64,000 bases of DNA from assembly GCA_021234155.1 (NCBI GenBank), contig JAJEKV010000160.1, positions 969,196 to 1,033,195 on the forward strand. Direction: 5' to 3'. Position numbers and translations under genes: made by a program. Numbering within the stretch: the stretch's first letter is position 1; the number at the start of each line of letters is the position of its first letter. This DNA comes from Isoetes taiwanensis. Taxonomy: Eukaryota; Streptophyta; Lycopodiopsida; Isoetales; Isoetaceae. Below the pieces are notes generated by a model. That model made no database searches. It had not been told where the DNA came from and saw only the letters and a program-made list of their open reading frames with translations. This document shows, piece by piece, positions 36,371 to 47,503 of the stretch.

Positions 36371-37368
36371 TGCAGTGAAGTGAATCCATGCATAAATGCT
36401 AATATAACATTGTAAACTTGGGCATGTAACAGCCTTGTAAACTTGGGCATGTAACCTATTCATGTGTTGTTTCAGACATTTTCTTCTATCAGTAGTAACA
36501 GAACCATATTGTCAACAAAATTCAAAGTGTTTTAATATCAAGTGAATCTGGTTGATCAAGTGTCTTCTTTCTATTGTTTTTCTTGTTGGGTGCCCGGATT
36601 GTCAACTGCCTGTATGGAACAGCTGTATGAATTGAACAAGTGTTTAAGTAATGAAATTTTACAAGTAAACGAGTCCATTATTTCCTATCATCTTTGATCA
36701 CTTGTATAATGTTTAAGTGTGTTGGTAGTTAATGTTTAAGTGTCTTCATTATTTCATGAAGTGATGATGCTTAAATATTTCGAGTTCAATAACTTGTGTT
36801 TTTGTATTGAGTTCAATAAGTTGTGTGTTTCTATTGTCTTCTTTGTGTTTGTAATTTAAACAGTTCATAACTTGTGTAAAGTTTTAATTGCATTTTCAAA
36901 TTGTTCAATTCAGTATTTGTCTGGTCTCATGTTTCAAGTATTCCATATTCAAGTATTGCTAGCTCTCAAAGTTTCAGTACATTTAACCTGTTGCAAACCA
37001 CATTTTCATGAAGAAGACTGCTCACCCTCTGAGTATTGAAGTATTCAAGTATTGCTAACCCTCTGAGTTTCAGTACATTTAACCTGTTGCAAACCACATA
37101 TTCATGCAAAAAATGCTCACAAATTTGACAACCATAAATATTTCATTCATTTGGAAGGCATTTACATTGTGAGAGGTAATCTTTCTGCCTTTACAAAATA
37201 GGCAGTGCAAAATCATTGACATTGTGTCAATGGTTTGACATTCATCATGTACAAAATAAACATTGTAGTTCATGTCATTTGAAAAGGGATCTTCACTCTG
37301 CATAATAGTAACATGAAATTGAATTAACATACAAACTTATAAACATAATAGTTGCAAATATCAATAAG
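36371..37368. other. Region between the two convergent transposon genes
   Basis: AT-rich with no coding evidence. It holds repeated phrases such as AAGTATTGCTARC..CTCTSAGTTTCAGTACATTT at 36950 and 37048, about 98 bases apart, each followed by AACCTGTTGCAAACCACAT. Probably the two 3' ends. Confidence 0.5.
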
Positions 37369-39939
37369 TTACAAACCTGGCAAGTGTAAAGAGATCTTCT
37401 TATGTTTAACAAACTGTTCCAGTGTCATGGCTTCTTCATCACTGTCATCATCACGAGCATCAGCATCTTTGGCAGCAACAGATGGAATTGAAGATACTGC
37501 AACTTGGATAGGAACAGGTAGAGATGGAATTGGAGGTGCTTGAGCTGAAGGGGCTTCAACTAATGGTATTACAACTTCAAGAGGAACATGAGGAGATTCA
37601 AATGAAGGAGCCTGCACTATAGGAACATTGGCTTCCACCTGTGCTGAAAATGAAGGTGCTGGAACTAGAGGTGCTGCAGTAACAGGGGCTTCAAAAGGTG
37701 CTGGAACTAGAGGTGCTGCGATTCATGGGGCTTCAAAAGGTTTGCGATTCCATGGGGGCTTCAAAAGGTGCTTTGGAACTAGAGGTCTTTGCAGATTATA
37801 GGGGCTTCAAAAGGTCAAGAAGCGATTCTGGGGGCATCAGCAATTGAAGGTGTCAATTGTAGATCTTCGCTGGTTCAAACCACAAATTTGGTAATCGGCT
37901 AGAGTTGAAGGACTCAAATTTTGGTTGCTTAAAGTATCATCTAACAAAGAGAAAATGATAATTAATATCCGCAATTTAATAACACATCATTCTTTGAAAT
38001 GAAATGTAGCACCGTGATACTTGTGGGAGCATCCCGTTGTAGGTTCTTCAAAGAATCCTTTGGTGTATTCTCCCACATTTTTCTTGGTAACCCTCGCTTA
38101 CCTTTTGGTCCAGCCTTCTTTGTACTCTTTGGCTTATCTGTAAGGTAAGTAAGTTAAAAATACAAACATAAATGACATTATTTTATAGCTAGTATATGCA
38201 CTCACCAGAAACTGCAGGTATATGCTCACGTGCATTCCATTTCCTAGGTCTACCTTTACGAACATTAGGGAGTTTCTTTTGTCCACCTTCTTCCGCAATT
38301 GATAAGGATTCTATTACTATTGGTGCAGGTTCAGCCTCAGAAATCCCTGGACCTGTTTGATCCCTAGCAGGTACAAGATTAGCATGTTCTTCTCCCTTCC
38401 TTTTCCTCTTGGCAGCAACTGCAAAAAACACAAGGCTGTAAGGTTTATAAACTGCAATTAATAAAGACATTTATCAACATACTAACCTTTCTTGGGTGAT
38501 GTCATAGACCTTGTTACACGTCTCTTGACCTTCACAGGTTCAGGTTCAGAGACTTGATCTTCCTCCATGTCTTCATCATCTTCTTCATGAGCAAGTACAA
38601 GTTGTTCCTTACACTTGTTGGTAGGTAAGGAATCCAGGTAACCAAGCTCAACATATAATTCTGTAGGCACTTCACTCTTGCAAACTATGCAAAGAAGGTT
38701 CTCCATACAAACTTGGAAACAAAACAAGTGATACTTGTGTCCACATTTTAATTCAACACGAAATGTATAATTTGGATTGAATTCAAACCCACATATTTGA
38801 CAACCAGAAACAAGATTAATCACCGTCAACTTACCAGAACTCGGTCTAATAATGCTTCTGCTAGCATAGTGCTCATGTAGATGCTGCAAATGTTTAGCCT
38901 TCTCTTTGTATTCAGAAAAATCCAACATTTTGGCCTGCAAGGCATTGTTCAAACCTGATAACTTCTCCTCCATTGCTTTACTGTTGTCAGCCTGTTTTTT
39001 CCTTTTCAAAATTGTGAGCAAAGACAAATCAAGCTTAGATTCATCATCACAAAGCTTAGCAATACCAATATCCTCATCTGGAAAGTCTTCAACCATAAGC
39101 TGAATATCACGTTTAACAATTTTAATACTCTTGGAAACAGAGGTTGCAGCCTCATCAAAACCTGCAAGCAAGCCCTCATTTCTAATTTTCTCAATTTCAA
39201 CCTCTTTGATTTGCTGCTGCAATGACTTGATGGAATCTTCAAAAGCTAAATATTCAGCTTCTAAATAAGAGACACCCATATTAATATTCTCCAAAGTAGT
39301 GTCTACTTGATCTGTTTTATGCCTTTTGTTCCTATTTGAAATCTCAATTCTTTCAAAAGCAAAGGTAGCCCAATCCAACAAATACTTATTTGGGTTCGAT
39401 TCAGCTCTTCTAGTGTGCTCCCAAGCAAATGCACGGGCAAAAATAGTTCTGGCCTCATTGTTTTTCAAACCATCTTGATAAACCTTGTTAATTAAATCCT
39501 TCAGACGATGCTCAAACTCTGGCCTAATTGCTGATACTTTTATCTTGTTGTCTTTCTTCACTTCCCCAGTCCAAACTGTCAAGAAATCACCCATGGTGCA
39601 ATCTGCCCAAGTTATAGTGCTTGGATCCTTGCCCTCATTGCACAAGCCACGATATTCTACAAACTGCTGGACTGTGTAAGCTTTCTTCATCTACAAAGCA
39701 AGCATCAGAAAAGTTAGGCGATTCAAATTAAAAAAGGAACAAAACAAATAAGTCTAGAATCTTGAATCTTTCTTAACTTGAAAGACAAACAGAAAAATCA
39801 GGAAGGATGACACAGAGACATGGATTTTTACCTCTTGTATGGTAGGCGGCTTGCTTGGTTCTTTGCCGAGACGCCGATCTTCAAATAAAACCTCTACAGG
39901 GTTTGTACCCAGCGGCAACATCAGAAAGGTGCATGGCAA
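37369..39939 (-). CDS. Transposon-borne coiled-coil RING-H2 protein (multi-exon)
   Basis: Exons on the minus strand: 39939-39832 (ATG at 39939), 39690-38487, 38418-38206, and one from 38137 to about 38045. GT/AG borders and phases agree at the first three joins. Further coding lies down to about 37369. Exon 2 begins AYTVQQFVEYRGLC, has a long Glu/Lys/Leu-rich coiled-coil part (SLQQQIKEVEIEKIRNEGLL), then CQICGFEFN, ELKCGHKYHLFC and CIVC. This gives C-x2-C ... C-x-H-x2-H-x2-C ... C-x2-C, the eight ligands of a RING-H2 finger. After it come acidic (EEDDEDMEEDQ) and basic parts and two short AT-hook-like words (KGRPRKW, KRGLPRK). The C-terminal part is Pro/Ala-rich with damaged repeats. RING-H2 fingers usually recruit ubiquitin-conjugating enzymes; what this one does for the transposon is unknown. 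Confidence 0.7.
37640..37870 (-). repeat. Coding minisatellite (APLVPAPFEAP) in the RING gene
   Basis: On the minus strand CACCTCTAGTTCCAGCACCT followed by TTTGAAGCCCC recurs three to four times, giving APLVPAPFEAP units. The more upstream copies (37740-37860) carry small indels and break the frame, by decay or by sequence error. Confidence 0.65.
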
Positions 39940-40167
39940 TTATGATAAAGTACCAGTGATTCATTGGCAGCAAAAGATCATAGCTCTGGCCTCAAATCAT
40001 AGCATGAAATCATAGGTCCGGCTTCACGCAGAAAATGTGCGCCAAAAGGCATTTAAGGGTAAAGCAAGAACGCAATTGAAAAAAAAGGGGGGGGGGGAGG
40101 GAAAACAAAAAGGAGGGAAAAAAACTTCTTTAGGGGGGTGCTGAAGGGGTGCTTGCCATGCGCATTT

Positions 40168-40194
40168 TTGCCCCCCAATATTGTGCTTAGACCC
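40168..40194 (-). repeat. Right terminal inverted repeat of the 7.87-kb transposon
   Basis: 27 bases, exact reverse complement of 32325-32351. Followed by GTTA. Confidence 0.9.
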
Positions 40195-40198
40195 GTTA

Positions 40199-41708
40199 AA
40201 TGCTTGCAGCAAAAATGAATTAATGCTCATGTTCTCTTTTATTTTTCCCTTGCAGACTTCCACATTATAGATATTTACCTCCCGTGCTTGAGATTATGCC
40301 AGACCTGGAAGCATGAATTGTGCATCAGTCTGCGAGGGAAAATCACATTACTATGCTACTCTGGAGGTTCTGATTGCAGACTATATGAGAATGAAGACTC
40401 GGTGAAACTAGAGCACACATGCAGGTTGGCTTGAAGAAATTTGCCAAGTGATATTTCTCATATTATGGAAGTCCTGGAACTAAAGGTTTGAGGGAATCAA
40501 TTTTCGAGTTCTCTTATATGATCATGTGGTTGTTAAGACCATCCAACATTATATGCTCCTGCTGCATCTGCATAAAGATTCCAAAGGCTATTGATGTGCT
40601 GTGCTCATGACTTCTATATTATCAGGTGTCCATCCTTTGAATATTGCAGTTATCCATAGAGTTCCACTTTTAGCTCCACCAATCGTATCAAGACATGCCA
40701 GCTAAGGTCACAATCATTGGCATGTGATTATAACATCACAGCCAAAAAGTCCCTAATAAATGTTGTCTACGTTTGGTACTTGCTCTTTCCTTAGTCAGGG
40801 TTCGATTTCAGAGAGATCGAGGAATGCCCTTCTCAAGAAACTACAAGCATATGTTCTTATTTATTAAAGCATTAGCTATGGCTGGTGATATTCTCTATAT
40901 TTTGGACCTTATCTATATTCTCTCTAGACGAAGTCCTGTTCTAATAATAAGCTTCAATGTTTTCTTTGATTGATTTGTATATGTTTGAACAAAAAATTGT
41001 CCATTCACAATTGTTCATCATTCACTTATTAGAGTTTCAAAACTTGCTGTTGTTTTATTGCTGCGCATTCAAAATAGCATTGCAATGCCAATGTTGCTTT
41101 GCATTTACAAGGCCACTACAAATCATCTAATTTAGTCCTACATTGAAAAATAAGTAGCAATCTTTTTCATGCATGCTTGGTAAGAGGATGAAACACAACA
41201 CTCAAATTTTGGTTTAGCAAAACATATGATAAACTTATTCGAGGCTGGTGTAAACATCCAATTCCAATTGAATCCTTTAATGTGTGATATGATAAAGATT
41301 GAATGGCCATATCGAAATCATTGTATCATAGCACTACACTATTGTGGGGGCATTCATTTAAATGTACGCTCTATTGTGGGGGCATTTATTTAAATTGACG
41401 CCCTATGAATGTTTTAATAACAACAATGTTGTATAAAAACACATTTTGTTATCAAGCTCGCTATTAATCTTTTAACCTATGCTATGATTTGCCTAGCCAT
41501 TTTATTATAAAATCATTGAAGATGGCCCTCAACTCTTATATGACACAACCTTTATCACACAATACATAATATCAGAGTTTAATTGAAATCTAAATGGAAA
41601 GGTGTTGCACCTAATCTAAAAAATATAACGCACACAAGACCTTTATAGACCAGCAACACATATGCAAGTCGAAATTCAATTCAGTAAGCTCATTTAAATG
41701 TTACCAAC
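40199..41708. other. Intergenic, no gene recognised
   Basis: No supported coding region. A short direct repeat, CTATTGTGGGGGCATTYATTTAAAT, occurs at 41338 and 41370. Confidence 0.35.
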
Positions 41709-41740
41709 TTTAGCCCGGCAACGCTGGGCACCATAACTAG
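41709..41740 (+). mobile_element. Helitron 3' terminus, plus orientation
   Basis: The hairpin GCCCGGCAACGCTGGGC is followed by ACCATAACTAG and then T. This is the same terminal structure as at 46151-46177. The matching 5' end was not found, so the extent of this element is unknown. Confidence 0.6.
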
Positions 41741-41836
41741 TGTCATTATGAATTCTGTATTTTTAACAAACCATTTCTAGTTCTTATAAACCAGTACTAG
41801 TTTTATTAAACTGCTATCTTATATTATAATGTTATT

Positions 41837-41968
41837 GTGTAAGTGTTGGACCCAGCCCTAATTTGGGCGGCCCAGATTTGATCTTCGATTTGACGGTCGA
41901 GGGTGTAAGTGTTGGACCCAGCCCTAATTTGGGCGGCCCAGATTTGATCTTCGATTTGACGGTCGAGG
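41837..41968. repeat. Perfect or near-perfect 66-bp tandem duplication
   Basis: The unit starting GTGTAAGTGTTGGACCCAGC at 41837 recurs at 41903, directly after the Helitron 5' end. Only the junction bases seem to differ. Confidence 0.9.
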
Positions 41969-43639
41969 TCAAGCCCTCGATCGGGGGTTTTGCTTCCTCC
42001 CCAATTCATTCCAATCCAGCAGCTTCGTCACGAATAGGAAGGACAATTTATCTCCAGATCGATGAAGGTGATTTATTCCCCAGAGCTAAGCGGCCTGCTC
42101 TTCAAGCTCACACTCAAAGATGATTTAGTGCGAATAAGCAGATTTGGCGTTTGACTATAGAAGTAGAGAAATGATCGAAAAAGTGGATCTGCACATCAGC
42201 ATCCCGCAGCAACTTGGATCTTCAGGCTTCATTCTTTTTAGCATTATGGCCCAGGTCGATTACCCTAAAAACTTTCTTTCGTTTATGATTACCTGCAATT
42301 CATGCGAGTCTGTACAGCTTCCAAGGATGAACTCCTTGCTAGGTCATCCATCTCAAATACATGATTCTGGGTTAAATAGCCATGTACAAGGTCTGCAAGG
42401 CCTACACTCTTGGCCGAGTTAGTAGCATCAAAAGCGGGACACCATTTGCTCTTGATTTTTATTATTTGTGGTATGCGAAATGGTACGAGGAGATGGCTGT
42501 GGCATTTTAGAAATATTTTTTGTGCTTTTGGTGCTTTTGTTCATCATAAGTTACTGAGCCAATTCTTCAAGACATGCAAGGTATGGTTTCTTCGTCCCTT
42601 TGTTGTAATTTTGTTTTTGAACTTCTCAGTTACTTTAGAAGATGGCTGTGGTCCTAAGAATAATTGCTGGAGCAGACTGACACCTGATATGGCATCTGCC
42701 ATTGCAAAGAAGAGCTCAGTGTGGCAAGTAAGACCAAATACAATTTTTAAAGTATCTACTTTTTCTGTATTCCTTCATGGCCTACCTAAACGAGCTTCGT
42801 CATTGCATTAGGCAGTTTCAAGAATGTGAATGCAGGCCTTTTAAGAGAGGGTGCATTGCTAAAACTGTGTTTCCTTCTTGCACATGAATTTACAAGGTTA
42901 GCATTAAACTGGATTCTATTTTGCAATGGAGCTTCATGCAGTGCGAGATCTGGATTATGGCAGAAGACGTCCTACATTGCAAAGTTTAAGGTGACCCAGA
43001 TTTAACAATGTGTTGAGACAGCCAAGATTGATCCTGAAAAGAAGGCCCCGAACCCTAGCTTTCCGCATCGGATATGGCTCCCTCAAGCCTCTTATGGGTT
43101 AGGCCCAAAATTACATAATAAACTTCTCCATGATAATATCTAAACACTGCTGCTTTGGAAGCATAAGGCTAATATATTGTTGAAACATCCATGAAAGGAG
43201 CTTTGGCAGCTAGCATTTCGCCTATCCCCGTATAATTAATGCCTGCAAATTGTTGTAAAAAGTGTCATTGTGGAGTTAAAGAATGTACCATTTGCCAGAC
43301 ATTGGTATCATTATTTCTATCTGCAATATACCCCTGTCAACGACAATTAGCTACTACATTCCTCCCTTAAAGCAACTACATTCTTTCTGCATTGCTCTGC
43401 CCTTTACTCTCCAGCTTTGTTTCTTCTTGGTTTCTCATATTTAACTTTTTCCTTCTCAATACTTATGCTCTTATTTGTTGTTTGCAGGATATAGGCACAA
43501 TGGATGACAACACATGGACAGAGCCTTGCTATACAATACACACAAACACTACACATAACACTAACTCATCATTTCACATTTCCAGTTGCCTTAGTTGGTT
43601 CTTCTGACTGTTTGCAGTCCTCCTTTTGCTTGCAGTCTC

Positions 43640-44081
43640 CTATCATGCTTCACCATAGTAATGGCAGCATTTATGGAGACAAAGGATCAGAGTGGCCACC
43701 AGCCATCATGTGCGAAACAATCCCATAGCAATTCTTCCAATGAGTGTTTTGGATTGATTTGCAATATTCCTGCTTTGGACTTGCAGATCTCTTCACATTT
43801 GCAGGGCTGCTAGATTTCTACTATGGTGAATCTCCTGAGAGCCTACACAACATTCCCACTTCTGTCATGGTTGTGTCTAATTCTCTAGGCTATTTTTAAG
43901 CGGTGCCATTGGTTCTGTTGTCAATGGAATAATCAAGCATGGTTCCAATCCGGAATGATTGCCAAGCAACTTCTACTGGCTCCTTGCAGTTATAGGCTTT
44001 ATCAATTTCGTGGTGGCAGATTATACAGTCAATTATTCTGCCTCCAAGGATCACAAGAAGACTCTTCAAGCTTTTGTCTAG
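43640..44081 (+). pseudogene. NPF (NRT1/PTR) transporter fragment
   Basis: Across several frames one reads VMAAFMETK, then SVFWIDLQYS, LADLFTFAGLLDFYYGESPE, TSVMVVSNSLGYF, and NFYWLLAVIGFINFVVADY. This is the order and wording of the last transmembrane helices of plant NPF nitrate/peptide transporters (F-W-I-x-x-Q-Y ... G-x-x-D-x-F-T-x-x-G-x-x-x-F-Y). At least three frame changes and a stop near 43900 make it non-functional. It lies inside the Helitron, consistent with gene capture. Upstream pieces at 42470-42840 could be further captured exons, but I cannot identify them. Confidence 0.7.
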
Positions 44082-44737
44082 ATACCAACTCCAATATTAA
44101 TGTATGTTTAAAACTCACTTTCTTTTCCTTTTTAAAGGTCTGCCAAGTAGATCAGAGCTATGAAATCATGTGGAACGGGGCCATTAAATGAAGGCATCGC
44201 TACGTTCTTTATCTTTTCTATGTTTTGGAAGTGTTCTTTTAGTGCTTTTGTTATGTTACAGGAGGATCCCTTGACGACGTTTTAAACCGAGGTCTACTGA
44301 AACCTCTATATCTAAGGCACAACTTACAACTTGCCTAACAGAACTGAAAAGAAATTCAAGATAACTACTTGGAGCATGCTCTGATAATATGCACTATATA
44401 TGTGCAAATAAATATAGAGGTACTTGAAGGTACTCACTTGAATATGAACATGGATTAAAGAAATGGAGATTCCAACTTGAATATGAATCAAAGAATAAGG
44501 ATCCCTTTGAACATGGATTAAAGAAATAGGGACTTACATGTTTGTTTAATTTATGTTTGTTTTTGAGGTGCAAAATATTGGGATAAGGCACCACTGATCA
44601 CAATTTGTTTAAATTGCTTTATGTGTGATTTTGTGATTGTGTATTTTGTAATTGTGCTACTTTGTGTAACTTATTGAAGATGAGTTGCTTTATAGACAAC
44701 AAACTACTTAGTATGTACTATTATTTGTCATGTATTA

Positions 44738-44848
44738 GGGAATGGAAAGGGGGAGCCTCTTTCCAGTTTGGAAGGGGGGCCCCCCGACCGGCGGCAGCCG
44801 GGAGGGGGTCCCTTCCAAACCGGAAAGGGGCGACCCCCTTTCATTCCC
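44738..44848. repeat. 111-bp imperfect palindrome, GC-rich foldback
   Basis: GGGAATGGAAAGGGGG on the left mirrors CCCCCTTTCATTCCC on the right. An inner arm GTTTGGAAGGG mirrors CCCTTCCAAAC, around a centre with GACCGGCGGCAGCCGG. It would form a long hairpin. Confidence 0.8.
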
Positions 44849-44850
44849 CA

Positions 44851-45427
44851 ACAAAATGGAAGTTGGGGAAACCAATTTTGACGACGTTTTTTTCAATGGA
44901 GCTGGGCTATGGCACAGGGGTTCGCCCTCAGGTAACCAAGCAACGAAAAGATTGAAGCAGATATGAGCTCCAGCTCTGAAACCACCAGGATCTTTTCGCT
45001 TTGCTTTTCAAAGCTTCTGATCTGCTTTCTAATCCCCCTTTCTGCTCTGCAGAGCCCCATTCTGCTCTTCTTTTCAAAGCTTTGAAGGTTTTTTCAGGAA
45101 GGGGAGCGCTACCAAGAGCTCTGTTTTTTCAGAAAGGGGAGCCCTGTGCTTTTCAAAACTCTCTGCTCTGTTTTATATCTGATAAGGGAGCTGCCCGATC
45201 GCATTGTATAGTTGCAGGATCGCAGTTATGTAGTTGCAAGATCGATTCTGAGGGAAAAACAGGGAAGATGAACACTTAGGGAGCAGGGGGGGCGAACCGT
45301 AAAAACAGTCAAATTTCTTTATTCTTAGGAATGTTTGGACCCAACTTCCATTCCGTCGTGGAAAGATGCCAGGTGGCATCATGAGGTTGATCCTCAGACA
45401 AAATAGTGACCCCAACTTCCATTTTGT
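44851..45427. repeat. Inverted repeat pair (18 bp), possible MITE
   Basis: ACAAAATGGAAGTTGGGG at 44851-44868 is the exact reverse complement of 45410-45427. The 540-bp interior has no protein domain I recognise. It directly abuts the GC-rich palindrome. No target duplication was identified. Confidence 0.55.
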
Positions 45428-46816
45428 GAATCTTCAAGTATCTAGATATAACATTCCATCACTATTACAAAACATGGGATAACATTCCAAGTCATAAATG
45501 GTGACTTGATTTTATCATTAACATATTTCCAACTTCGCCTAGGCAAACAATGCTCGAATTGAACCATAATATCCAAATGTAAGGCAACTTGGTTCTATAT
45601 TAAGTGGTTTCCAACTTTTTCTAGGTAAACAAAGCTAGAAAAAATTGGACCATAACATCCAAATGTAAGAGGACATTACACTTTGCTATAGTAATATCAT
45701 AATAGTAGCCGCACTATAACATTGACATTATTAACGTTCAACTTCATAACAATCCCACAGGATTCACATGTTATATTTCGACATTAGTGTTTCACCACAA
45801 CATTTTGATACGATCTCTATGCATACTGAGGATGATAATTCCGGTTAATCATTTACAATGTCCCACCATATGCCAAGCCTCATAAAGAGTGATACACTCT
45901 TACTATAGCCTCACCCCAAAACCTGCACAGATTAACACTTTACTCACACTCAGGCTTGCTATGAACAAGGATTATTTTGTTCTACTCAAAGCTCTCAAAG
46001 ATAATGATGCAACATTATCTAACGTGAAGGAGCTAAGTTTCTTTTAAATGTTAAATCTTTGGATATTTTTGTTAAAATAAAAAGTTATAAAATTTGAATT
46101 ATTACTGCAGACTTTTTGTGGTCAAAACATTTACACAATCCCAACTTATGCCCAGCAAGGCTGGGCACCCTTACTAGTAGTATATAAGACTTGTATTGAA
46201 ACCATCTCATAAACTATATCCAATTTTAGCAAACCACTATATCATTACTAACAAACATTAATAGCCATATTGTAATCCACTATTGGCTTTGACTAACCGC
46301 TATAGCATGGAACAAATGTATCGATGTATAGGAAACCACATCTATCATAAGACTCGTATTCTATTCTAATAGTGTTCTTATATGGCTTTCTTTTTCTTTT
46401 TTTCTTTTTTTCTTTTTTGAGGGGGGACAGGGAGTGGGGCTTGCATTTTTGTGGATACAAACAGTGGATACAAGGGCAAATATACATAGGATGATAAATT
46501 GGAAGACCAAATATGTCATTAAAAGCATTAAATGAACAATGAAATGTTGGAATATTGTTGAGAGGGAGTCCATCACTAACTTGCACTTACCTTAATTATT
46601 CATGGCAAAGTGACAGGCGAAGCCAAATGATTTAACATGATGTAGCTTCGAAATGACCAAACAAGCAGCAATCGTGGTGGGAAATATTAGAATCATTGCG
46701 GGCTCCATAGAGGCATGAAGACGTTATAGGGTAAGCTGATAGGGACATGATTCTTAGTTTAGAAGCAATCGGTGTTAGCCGAGAGTTGCTAACATATTAC
46801 AATCGGGGACCCTAAG

Positions 46817-47503
46817 TAGGGTAGCCCTTAAGGACGAAAGTTCGCCAAAAGGCTATTTTTTAAGGGTATCGAGAAATTTTGACGCTATGGTTTAGTAGGG
46901 CCCATTATAGATGAAAAAAATAAAATTAGCCAACTTTTCTACAAACAAATCTCACTCCACTTGAAAATTCGCCACATCCACTAAGCGTCATAACTATGGA
47001 TTCGCTTATCCTCTATTCTCCTTCACGAAGATTTCTTAAGGAATCGCCTAATATTTCAGGCTTTCTTCATAACCTAATCTATTCTCCATATCCATCCAGG
47101 TACATATGATAATTTTAAGAGTTATTTTTGTAGCTATTGTGTTTCAAATATTTCTAAGGATGCACTGGAAAGCATTTTTGTATAGACCTCCCTTTTAATA
47201 GATTTGTTTTATCTACAAAGATAAGCCACGTTCTCATTTGCAAAGGTTAAGTTGTGGTCTGCATCATGCAACTTTAGTTATAATGTGTTTCTGTCGATTA
47301 AATATGGATGCGGTGAATAAAATTTCACCATAGAAATTGCATTTGGAAAATAAAGATATTTAAATCTTGGCAAAATATCATTGGCCATGATTCGCCTAGA
47401 TTTCTATAAAAAACATTCGCCAGCATAACTAATCTTGCAACTCTATTATTCGTCCAACCTTCTAAATTATGCTTAGACAAATTTGGTCTTAAGGGCAACC
47501 CTG
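46817..47503. mobile_element. Non-autonomous hAT element (687 bp), copy 2
   Basis: The ends TAGGGTAGCCCTTAAG and CTTAAGGGCAACCCTG match copy 1 with one or two changes. The 8-bp flanks are ACCCTAAG (46809-46816) and ACCCTAAC (47504-47511). Internal phrases such as TCGCCAAAAGGCTATTTTTT are shared with 35497-36138. Block A shows an unoccupied site (ACCCTAAT on its minus strand, near 11732). Confidence 0.88.

Larger units (their letters stand above)
32325..40194. mobile_element. 7.87-kb DNA transposon with two genes and 27-bp TIRs
   Basis: The left end at 32325 begins GGGTCTAAGCACAATATTGG and is the exact reverse complement of the right end, 40168-40194, over 27 bases. GTTA flanks both sides (32321-32324 and 40195-40198), a 4-bp target duplication. 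A GGTGCTG-type subterminal repeat lies near both ends. The plus strand carries a broken cysteine-rich transposase-like gene (32642-36370). The minus strand carries a convergent multi-exon gene for a RING-H2 protein (37369-39939). A 642-bp hAT element sits inside the first gene. A 4-bp duplication fits the Sola group; TIRs starting GGG and a second gene recall PIF/Harbinger, but that group has 3-bp duplications. I cannot assign a superfamily with certainty. Confidence 0.85.
41817..46177 (+). mobile_element. Helitron, plus strand, with captured transporter fragment
   Basis: It starts TCTTATATTATAATGTTATT at 41817 after an A and ends with the hairpin GCCCAGCAAGGCTGGGC, ACCCTTA and CTAG at 46177, then T. 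Length is 4361 bp. Right of the end, sequence is homologous to the flank of PIP gene A, so the Helitron sits at the edge of duplication block B. It holds an NPF transporter fragment and a foldback region, and no Rep/helicase gene, so it is non-autonomous. The pairing of these two ends as one element is inferred. Confidence 0.65.

Noticed and set aside
32325-40194. PIF/Harbinger assignment of the large transposon
   Set aside because: That group makes 3-bp TTA/TAA duplications. Here the exact flanking duplication is GTTA, and the transposase motifs do not look like those of PIF.
41817-46177. An autonomous Helitron with Rep/helicase
   Set aside because: No reading frame with HUH or helicase motifs was found in any of the Helitrons here.
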